Assembly: GCF_000369805.1 (NCBI RefSeq)
Contig: NZ_KB850224.1
Location: forward strand, 3,132,480 to 3,196,479
Length of the DNA stretch: 64,000 nucleotides
DNA from: Acinetobacter sp. NIPH 2100
Lineage (GTDB): Bacteria > Pseudomonadota > Gammaproteobacteria > Pseudomonadales > Moraxellaceae
Reading direction: 5' to 3'
Below are positions 38,245 through 45,600 of the stretch, piece by piece; position 1 is the stretch's first letter; the number at the start of each line of letters is the position of its first letter. The notes beneath the pieces were generated by a model, which was not told where the DNA came from, searched no databases, and worked only from the letters and a program-made list of their open reading frames with translations. The translations under genes were made by a program, and so were the position numbers.

Positions 38245-38754
38245 TCATGCATTATTTTCTAAGGCTTGCTCAGAAATATAAACCACAGCTTGCTCAGAAA
38301 CGAGTTCATACAATTCAAGAATTTCATCATTCTTCATCCGAATACAGCCATGTGACATCGGAATGCCCATCGGTTCTGTATCTGGCGTACCATGAATATA
38401 GATATAGCGCTTAAAGGTATCGCACCCTTCCCCATGATTAAAACCATCTTCTAAACCATCCAACCATAAGATGCGAGATAAAATCCAATCACGTTGTGGA
38501 AATTGCTGCGCCAATTGTTGGTTATACACTTCACCAGTAGGCTGACGTGCAATAAATACGGCGTTTTTAGGGGCATCTCCCCCAATTTTTTGTGCAACTT
38601 GATGCCAGCCTCTTGGGGTTTTACCACTATTTTCCTGTTCGCCAATACCGTTTTTACCAGAAGAGATCACATAGAATTTATTATGTTTTGGCAAATGTAA
38701 GGTTTGTTTTGCTAAATCAATGACGATATCTGCCTGATCTAGGGTATAGCTCAT
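38245..38754 (-). CDS. elsL: YkuD-domain L,D-transpeptidase-fold protein without signal peptide (ElsL-like L,D-carboxypeptidase)
   Basis: A 169-residue YkuD-domain protein. The catalytic motif is HGTPDTEPMGIPMSHGCIRM (His and SHGCIR cysteine, about residues 125-147). No signal peptide or membrane anchor precedes the domain: the protein starts MSYTLDQADIVIDLAKQTL. A cytoplasmic enzyme of this fold matches ElsL, which I recall as an L,D-carboxypeptidase that trims recycled muropeptide tetrapeptides to tripeptides in A. baumannii. The symbol is given on that recollection; the fold is certain, the exact activity is inferred. Confidence 0.8.
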   Translation of the reverse strand: MSYTLDQADIVIDLAKQTLHLPKHNKFYVISSGKNGIGEQENSGKTPRGWHQVAQKIGGDAPKNAVFIARQPTGEVYNQQLAQQFPQRDWILSRILWLDGLEDGFNHGEGCDTFKRYIYIHGTPDTEPMGIPMSHGCIRMKNDEILELYELVSEQAVVYISEQALENNA

Positions 38755-38962
38755 TTTTATCTCGATAGATGATAGAACAGTTTTATTTCAACATAGACTA
38801 CAATCTTTTTCTTGTATTTTTAGGTAGTTTTAATTGCTCGTTAGTTCTAAATATAGAAACAAAACAATGCAACATGATTTGATCTTGTTCTGATCCTTTG
38901 GATCGGCGTTAAGTAGCGCTTTAATCGATTCGCAGGAGAAAGGATTGCTTTTCTTAAGCTTA

Positions 38963-39028
38963 TCGTCTTGCATATGAGGAATATATTCCGCAAGAGCGTT
39001 GCTGTTCTTAACTCGCCACTCGCGGCAT
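38963..39028. repeat. Short repeat family A, copy 1
   Basis: A 66-base unit that recurs at 39169-39234 with five mismatches. It carries the palindrome GAATATATTC and the sequence AACTCGCCACTCGC. Confidence 0.75.
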
Positions 39029-39090
39029 ATGAGCCATATTTGGCGTAAGGTCTTGAGATTCAGGAAAAGCTTTAAGTTTGTTTTATCCTC

Positions 39091-39141
39091 ACCACTCACG
39101 GCATAGCCGCTCGTCTTGCGCTCGGACAAAACGTTGCTTTT
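39091..39141. repeat. Short repeat family B, copy 1
   Basis: A 51-base unit containing GCTCGTCTTGCGCTCGGACA; it recurs at 39221-39271 with six mismatches. It is preceded by TTTATCCTC. Confidence 0.75.
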
Positions 39142-39168
39142 CTTAACACCTTTACTCGAACATAGTTC

Positions 39169-39234
39169 TCGTCTTGCGCATGAGGAATATATTCCGCAAG
39201 AGCGTTACTCTTCTTAACTCGCCACTCGCAGCAT
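39169..39234. repeat. Short repeat family A, copy 2
   Basis: Second copy of the 66-base unit. Here CTTGCG (39173-39178) and CGCAAG flank the GAATATATTC palindrome, so a small hairpin can form. Its right end merges with family B copy 2. Confidence 0.75.
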
Positions 39235-39271
39235 AGCTGCTCGTCTTGCGCTCGGACAAAGCGTTGCTTTG
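39221..39271. repeat. Short repeat family B, copy 2
   Basis: Second copy of the 51-base unit, ending directly beside the stop codon of the DUF454 gene and followed by TTTATCCTC, the motif that precedes copy 1. Confidence 0.75.
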
Positions 39272-39272
39272 T

Positions 39273-39638
39273 TTATCCTCGCTCAGGCTCGGGTCTTAAC
39301 CACAGCCACACTGCCACGATAAACATAGTGACATCAGTAAAGACTTTTACCCAAAATGGCGCATTGGTAAATAGCATCAAAATACCACTGAGCAACATCA
39401 TGATACTGGCGATCCATTTTGCTTTACGAGGAACCGTGCCATGTTCACGCCAATTGCGTAAGGTCGGACCATATTTAGGATGATTCAATAACCATGCATC
39501 CATTTCAGGCCAGCCTTTCGACGCCGCCCATGCTGCCAAAATCAGAAATACAGTGGTTGGCATCCCTGGCAGAATTGCACCAATAATTCCTAACGTAATA
39601 AAAATCACGACTAAACTACGCCAGAATAATGTTTTCAT
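39273..39638 (-). CDS. ybaN: DUF454 (YbaN-family) inner-membrane protein
   Basis: A 121-residue membrane protein. The stretch GIIGAILPGMPTTVFLILAAWAASKGWPEMDAWLLNHPKYGP is the DUF454/YbaN hallmark (LPxxPTTxFLLxAAxxxxxxSP type), followed by two more helices at about 75-115. Function is unknown. The ATG at 39638 (MKTLFWRS) is preferred over the frame opening at 39656. The extreme C-terminus WLRPEPERG abuts the repeat patch. Confidence 0.85.
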   Translation of the reverse strand: MKTLFWRSLVVIFITLGIIGAILPGMPTTVFLILAAWAASKGWPEMDAWLLNHPKYGPTLRNWREHGTVPRKAKWIASIMMLLSGILMLFTNAPFWVKVFTDVTMFIVAVWLWLRPEPERG

Positions 39639-39738
39639 TGAGCAATTAACCAACACCGATTTACAACCGTGCTAGTATAAAGTGTTTTTATCGTTCTTTC
39701 TTAAACTTCACTTATTATTTCAATGATTGAGTTAATTC

Positions 39739-40596
39739 ATGTCTAACCTGATTACCACTTCCAGTTATTTTGAACCGTGGTTACAGTTTAAGCATCCTAT
39801 CGTACGACATTTAGCGTTTTGTATTGCCAGTCCGAATATTTTGGCTCAAATTCCCAACGACCTAAATGTAAAGCATCATTTTGAGCTGCATCACGATTCG
39901 ATTTGGCACAGCCATTACCAAAACTATGAACAGAGATTGAAACAGCTCGATCAGCAGCCTAAGCCCCTAATGGATTTTCTTGCACAATTAAAAAGTACAC
40001 GCCTCGGTTTGCGTTTTGAAAATTTATTGTGGTTTTGGCTACAAGATGATGCTTACCATCCTTATCAGCTGTTAGGACATAGTATCCAAAAAATCGCAGG
40101 TGCTGTGACATTAGGCGAACTTGATTTTGTTGTACTCAATACACACACAGATGAAATTGAACACTGGGAAGTGGCTTTAAAATATTATCTAGGTGAAAAC
40201 AAATTAGATTTAGCGGAATGGTACGGACTGAATCGAGAAGATACTTTGCACCGAAAGTTAAAACATTTTACCGAACGTCAATTTCAATTTTCAGAAGCCA
40301 GTCACCATCAAATTCAAAGAAAGTTTGCCGTAATGAAAGGCCAACTCTATCTACCTGAACCACAAAACAGCTTAAGTTTACCGTCTTGGATTAATGCATC
40401 ACGACGTTTAGGGCAATGGGGTACGCATATCCCGCAAACGCCTTATTATCGCTTACAACGGCATGAATGGCTCTGTCCTGATTTAGCGCCCTCATCACAA
40501 ACCGCAGTCTGGTGGACCAATGGGCTTTATCATCAAAAAACTCCCACCTGTGCTTTTTATATGTTCCGCCAACCTTCACTTTTATTTATGAAATAA
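39739..40596 (+). CDS. DUF1853 family protein
   Basis: A 285-residue soluble protein. The central segment GLRFENLLWFWLQ (about 94-106), TLGELDFVV (about 131-139) and HWEVALKYYL (about 147-156) gives the E...D...ExK spacing seen in PD-(D/E)XK nuclease folds, and DUF1853 is known for these conserved blocks. Nuclease activity is an inference. The C-terminal part has no clear motif. A GAG lies at ribosome-site distance from the ATG. It is divergent from DUF454 and apparently single. Confidence 0.8.
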   Translation: MSNLITTSSYFEPWLQFKHPIVRHLAFCIASPNILAQIPNDLNVKHHFELHHDSIWHSHYQNYEQRLKQLDQQPKPLMDFLAQLKSTRLGLRFENLLWFWLQDDAYHPYQLLGHSIQKIAGAVTLGELDFVVLNTHTDEIEHWEVALKYYLGENKLDLAEWYGLNREDTLHRKLKHFTERQFQFSEASHHQIQRKFAVMKGQLYLPEPQNSLSLPSWINASRRLGQWGTHIPQTPYYRLQRHEWLCPDLAPSSQTAVWWTNGLYHQKTPTCAFYMFRQPSLLFMK

Positions 40597-40720
40597 AGTG
40601 AATTATTATTCTACAAATTAACATTTTATAACATATCTACCATCAAACCCACATGGTCATTTCCTGTTAACTTTTTTAGCCTCTTAAGTACATCATAATT
40701 AAATTGAAATGGAGACGATG

Positions 40721-40861
40721 ATGAAAAAAATTTTAGTTGCTTCAATCATGACTGCTTTTGTTTTAACTGGCTGTAATACATTCAAAGGTATTGGTAAAGA
40801 TGTGTCTAAGGCAGGTGATAAAGTCACACAAACTGCGGAGAAAACACAAGATAAAATGTAA
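40721..40861 (+). CDS. Entericidin-like small lipoprotein
   Basis: A 46-residue lipoprotein. The signal peptide MKKILVASIMTAFVLTGC ends in lipobox LTGC, and the mature part NTFKGIGKDVSKAGDKVTQTAEKTQDKM is the amphipathic helix of entericidin EcnA/EcnB proteins. GGAG lies six bases before the ATG at 40721; an ATG directly before it at 40718 is too close. A terminator follows 20 bases later. EcnA/B form an antidote/toxin pair in E. coli; here there is only one gene, so that role is not implied. Confidence 0.85.
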   Translation: MKKILVASIMTAFVLTGCNTFKGIGKDVSKAGDKVTQTAEKTQDKM

Positions 40862-40881
40862 TCCCTGAAAGCAACTTACCA

Positions 40882-40909
40882 AAACCTTATCTAAACCTAG
40901 ATAAGGTTT
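40882..40909 (+). terminator. Terminator after the entericidin-like gene
   Basis: Perfect 11-bp stem AAACCTTATCT/AGATAAGGTTT with a 6-base loop, followed by ATTTTCC. Confidence 0.8.
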
Positions 40910-40984
40910 ATTTTCCCATACCTTTCTGCTGCATATTCCCCTATTATATCGGTTCACATTTCACCAGATTTAGCTACATCTCGC

Positions 40985-42118
40985 ATGAACCATTCCGATA
41001 CGCTTGAACTTAGTTTACAACTCCTACGTCAACCTTCTGTTACTCCTGTAGACCATGATTGCCAGAACATCATGGCTGAACGCTTGGCAAAGATTGGCTT
41101 TAATATCGAACACATGCGTTTTGAAGATGTTGATAATTTATGGGCGCGTCGCGGTACTGAAAATCCAGTATTCTGCTTTGCAGGACATACCGATGTGGTA
41201 CCCACTGGCCATTTAGATGCATGGAATTCAGATCCATTCCTGCCGAGCATTCGCGATGGTAAGTTATATGGTCGCGGTTCTGCGGACATGAAAACGGCTT
41301 TGGCTGCAATGATTGTTGCGTCTGAACGCTTTGTCGCAAAACATCCGAATCATAAAGGCTCGATCGCCTATCTGATCACCTCTGATGAAGAAGGCCCATC
41401 GATTAACGGTACCGTTAAAGTCGTTGAAACATTAGAAGCGCGTAATGAAAAGATGACTTGGTGTTTGGTGGGTGAACCATCGAGCACAAATCAATTGGGT
41501 GATATCGTTAAGAATGGCCGTCGTGGCTCTCTCAATGCCCTACTTACGGTTCATGGTAAGCAAGGTCATGTTGCCTATCCACATCTTGCTGAAAACCCAA
41601 TTCACTCTGCGTCTAAAGCTATCAATGAATTGTGTGAAACGACTTGGGACAATGGTAATGAATATTTCCCTGCAACTTCGTTTCAAATTTCCAATATTCA
41701 AGCAGGCACTGGCGCAACCAACGTTATTCCAGGTACCTTAAAAGTCACTTTCAATTTCCGTTATTCAACCGAAGTCACTGCTGACATTTTAAAACAACGT
41801 GTACTTGAGACCTTAGATAAACATCAACTGAATTATGATATTCAGTGGACTTTATCGGGTTTGCCATTCCTTACGCCTGTCGGTGAATTGGTGAATGCGG
41901 CAAAAACTGCAATTAAAAATGTCACGGGTGTTGATACGGTACTTTCAACCAGCGGTGGAACGTCAGATGGCCGCTTTATTGCACCCACAGGCGCACAAGT
42001 ACTTGAATTAGGCGTGTTGAATGCCACGATTCATCAGATTAATGAGCATGTTAATGTGGCGGAGCTTGAGCCACTGGCTGAAATCTATGAACAGATTTTA
42101 ATCGAGCTGCTTGCTTAA
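40985..42118 (+). CDS. dapE: Succinyl-diaminopimelate desuccinylase
   Basis: A 377-residue M20-family zinc enzyme that hydrolyses N-succinyl-LL-diaminopimelate in lysine and peptidoglycan precursor synthesis. Metal-binding motifs are [12 protein letters not shown] (about residues 66-77), YGRGSADMK (about 96-104), [12 protein letters not shown] (about 132-143) and the final H in [10 protein letters not shown] (about 349). Length equals the standard DapE. It is monocistronic with its own terminator. Confidence 0.97.
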   Translation: MNHSDTLELSLQLLRQPSVTPVDHDCQNIMAERLAKIGFNIEHMRFEDVDNLWARRGTENPVFCFAGHTDVVPTGHLDAWNSDPFLPSIRDGKLYGRGSADMKTALAAMIVASERFVAKHPNHKGSIAYLITSDEEGPSINGTVKVVETLEARNEKMTWCLVGEPSSTNQLGDIVKNGRRGSLNALLTVHGKQGHVAYPHLAENPIHSASKAINELCETTWDNGNEYFPATSFQISNIQAGTGATNVIPGTLKVTFNFRYSTEVTADILKQRVLETLDKHQLNYDIQWTLSGLPFLTPVGELVNAAKTAIKNVTGVDTVLSTSGGTSDGRFIAPTGAQVLELGVLNATIHQINEHVNVAELEPLAEIYEQILIELLA

Positions 42119-42135
42119 AAATAAAAGATATCAAT

Positions 42136-42166
42136 AAAAACGGAACTCAAATGAGTTCCGTTTTTA
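42136..42166 (+). terminator. Bidirectional terminator between dapE and chpC
   Basis: Stem AAAACGGAACTCA/TGAGTTCCGTTTT with a 2-base central loop and a T tract. It serves the convergent chemotaxis operon as well. Confidence 0.9.
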
Positions 42167-42622
42167 TTACAACCCAAGCTGGGTCTGTATATTTTGTAGA
42201 TGGGGAACATAGAATTCATGTTCACCCATTTTTACATATTTAAAGACTTTGTCATCATCGGTTTCGCGCTCTTCATCTACAATCTCCGAAATACGCACAC
42301 GAATCGATTCGGGCATTTCATTACAGACAAGGGCAAATCGCTCAGAAACATCGTCCCCTTCAATCACCAATGCAACCCCCTGTTTCTGCTTCGGATCATT
42401 CACCGCATAGACAGGAAGTTTTAGATCATGCCATTCGATATGATCTACATTGGTTTGCGTATCCATTGCTGATAGCACAATATTTTGTGGTAACAGCATC
42501 GGCACTTTTTGATGGCATTGAATAATATATGCATCAATAAATCCCGTTGAAACCGTGATTAAATGTTGTAACTCTTGCTGGTCAATCTGCCCCAGTGTCG
42601 AATTTGCGCTTTTCTTAGCCAT
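42167..42622 (-). CDS. chpC: CheW-like protein ChpC of the Pil-Chp system
   Basis: A 151-residue CheW-like adaptor. The segment YIIQCHQKVPMLLPQNIVLSAM followed by WHDLKLPVYAVNDP corresponds to the first half of a CheW fold, and FALVCNEMPESIRVRISEI to the second. It starts 14 bases after chpA ends with an AGGTG ribosome site, so it is the last gene of the operon. In Pseudomonas ChpC links extra receptors to ChpA; here the name rests on position and fold. Confidence 0.7.
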   Translation of the reverse strand: MAKKSANSTLGQIDQQELQHLITVSTGFIDAYIIQCHQKVPMLLPQNIVLSAMDTQTNVDHIEWHDLKLPVYAVNDPKQKQGVALVIEGDDVSERFALVCNEMPESIRVRISEIVDEERETDDDKVFKYVKMGEHEFYVPHLQNIQTQLGL

Positions 42623-42636
42623 TATTTTTTCACCTC

Positions 42637-45600
42637 TTAGCGCACAGCCAGTAAGCTTTCAATATTTTCCAGAAGTGCCTCTTCTTGGAATGGTTTACCC
42701 ATATATTGGTTTACACCGAGCGATAATGCACGTTCACGATGCTTCTCACCGGTACGTGACGTAATCATAATGATTGGCAGATCTCGGTGTATTTCATGGT
42801 GTCGTACCAGATTCGATACTTCAAAACCATCCATACGCGGCATCTCGATATCCAGCAACATCAGATCTGGCTTAATCGTCTCAAGTTGCTCGATCGCATC
42901 AACACCATCTTTCGCAGTCACCACATCATAACCTTGACGTTCTAACAAGCGAGATGTCACCTTACGTACCGTTACCGAGTCATCGACAATCATAATCAGG
43001 CGACGTTCATCATAACGCTGCTTGGTATAAGTCTCATCCGCTTGTTTACTGCGGGCAGTCGACTGTGCTTGTCGAGCAATGTTTTGACCATCTAGAATCA
43101 AGCAGACTTGACCATCACCGAGAATCGTTGCACCCGCAATGACCCCAATACTTGAGAACTGTTGACCAACAGGTTTTACAACAATTTGTCCTCGCGAACC
43201 AATCAGTTGGTCGACCAGCAAGGCTGTGGTTTGACCTTGCGCCCCTTTAATCAACAGTACAGGTAATGAGTGAACTACACCACTCAAACGTGGAATTGGT
43301 TGCCCTGCAACGAACTCCGACAAATAACGTAAACGATAGCGTTCTTGGTCGATACTGAAGTAGTCTTCTTGGCTATCGAAGTACTGCTCTAATGCCATTG
43401 GCGAAATACGGACAATACGATCGATCTGTGCCAATGGGAAAGCAAATTGTTGATCGCCTGCTTTTACCATCAAGGCATCGCTTACCGCCACGGTGGTTGG
43501 AACGCGAATGGTAAAAGTGGTTCCTTTGCCTAAAGTTGAGTCGACACTGACATGACCGCCCAAGGTTTTAATATCACTTTGCACCACATCCAGACCGACA
43601 CCACGTCCAGAAATTTGAGTGACTTGAGCTGCGGTACTAAAGCCAGGATGGAAGATAAATTGTAGAATTTCTTCCTGATCCAGCTTCTGATCTTTGGTCA
43701 TCAAACCCGTTTGTAAGGCTTTTTCTTTAATGCGGTTAACATCAATCCCTTTACCATCATCACTGAAGGTCACCACCACATCCGTACCCTGACGGCCAAT
43801 GTTCAGTACGATATGTCCAGTTTCTGGCTTTTGTGCCTGCAAACGTTGCTCACGATCTTCAATCCCGTGGTCAATCGCGTTACGTAACATATGTTCAAAC
43901 GGAGCCACCAAACGCTCAAGAATACTGCGGTCTAATTCACCTTCGGTATTATTGACCACCAGCTCTGTTGGACGGTTTAACGTTGAAGCAGTTTGACGCA
44001 CGATCCGTTGCAAACGCGGCAATAAGCGTGAGAATGGAACCAGACGTGTCCGCATCAAACTTTCTTGAATTTCAGCTTGGATACGAGACTGCTGTAGTAA
44101 CAAACCTTCGGTATCACGAATCTTTTCAGACAGCGTGGTTTTAAAATCAACCAAATCCGATGCAGATTCTGCCAATGATTTAGACAGTTGGTTCAATGAT
44201 GAGTATTGGTCCATTTCCAATGGGTCAAAGTCAGCATAACGCGAGTTTTCACCACCATGGCGCGCAATAATCTGACTTTCCAACTCACCTTCCATTCGGC
44301 GTAACTGATCGGCCAAACGTTTGATCGCCAGTTCCATTTCCGTCAAGGTACCGCCCAACTGACCTAAGTCCATCTCGATACGTGAACGGTTGATCGCATT
44401 TTCTCCTGACAAATCAATCATCTTCTCGATGACGTCAGCAGAGACACGGATCATTTCATTATTCTGTTCAATGCGTTCTGTGGTTTCCCACTCGCCTAAC
44501 ATTGACGGTGGCTCAGTACCATCGCCCTGAACAAACTCCATTGTATAGTCAGGGGTAAAGATATCTTTCGCAGAAAGCTTCTGTGGTAGTTGTGCAGAAA
44601 CGTCTACAAACTCCATCTTCTCTAAACTTTGTTTTAAACCATCAAAGTTCGCATATTGGCGTTTAGAGATCGCATCCTCAAGCCATGCAAATGCAGTGTT
44701 AAGCAGATTGTCATACACATTCGAGTTGAAATGATGTACACCAAATTGCTCGAAAGCATTTTCTAGGTGGTAGGCAATAATGGCAATCGCATCCATTTCT
44801 GCCATACGCGCCCCGCCTTTAAGACTGTGGGCGTTACGCTGTAACTGCAACAGTAAACTACGGTTACCACGTTGATCAAACCACTGTTTTAATAAGCCTT
44901 GGGCCTGCTCTATTAACTCTTCCGCTTCTTCAAGGAAGGTTTGTTCAACTAGAGAGCGAACATCATCTTCAGCCGATGCCGTCTCTGTCTCAACGGTTTG
45001 AGCTGCTGAAGTATCTTCAAGTACTTCCTCTTCGACTTCAACACTGCTGACTAGCTCTTCAAGTGCTATCGACTGTACTTCGATTTCAGTTTCGACGGAC
45101 TCAGGCACTTCCGTTTGAGTCTCGACTGTCTCAGTTTCAGCTGTTTCCAAGATGTCTACAGTATCAACAACTGGCTCAAGCGCCGCAGCAGCAACCGTTT
45201 GATCTGCCTGTTGAAGTAGCTGCACCACATGGGTTGATGGATAATCGGTTTGCTGATCACGAATGGTTTGGATACGATCGGCAATATCGTCTTGGACTAA
45301 TCGAATAATCGCAATCAGTTGTGGCGTTGCCTGAATTTGTTGGTTGATCAGCTTTTCATAAATCGTTTCCAATTCATGTGCAATCAAACCAATATGACGC
45401 GCTTGAATCATATTTGAACCACCTTTGAGGGTGTGCAAATAACGCATCAAGTTCTTCAAAGCATTGATATTCTGATGATCACCAGTCCATGTATTGAGAT
45501 CAGCATCAATCCCACCCATCAACTCATCAGCTTCTTCTAAGAAGATATCCAATAAGTCTGGATCAAAGTCTCGGTTTGCATCACTGGATTGTAACTGTTG

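Larger units (their letters stand above)
38755..39272. other. Gene-free region dominated by short dispersed repeats
   Basis: About 520 bases between the YkuD gene and the DUF454 gene with no credible gene. The left 170 bases are plain AT-rich DNA. The right 310 bases contain two interleaved families of short repeats described separately. A 99-codon minus-strand frame through it is made of repeat sequence. Confidence 0.65.

Noticed and set aside
38494..38700. A 68-codon plus-strand frame opposite the YkuD gene
   Set aside because: It is antisense to a well-supported gene and has no ribosome site or protein features.
38830..39129. A 99-codon minus-strand frame in the repeat patch (starts MSERKTSGYAVS)
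   Set aside because: The first two thirds are made of the repeated units, it lacks a ribosome site and has no recognisable protein pattern.
40721..40861. Entericidin toxin-antitoxin pair
   Set aside because: Only one entericidin-like gene is present, so a toxin/antidote pair cannot be claimed.
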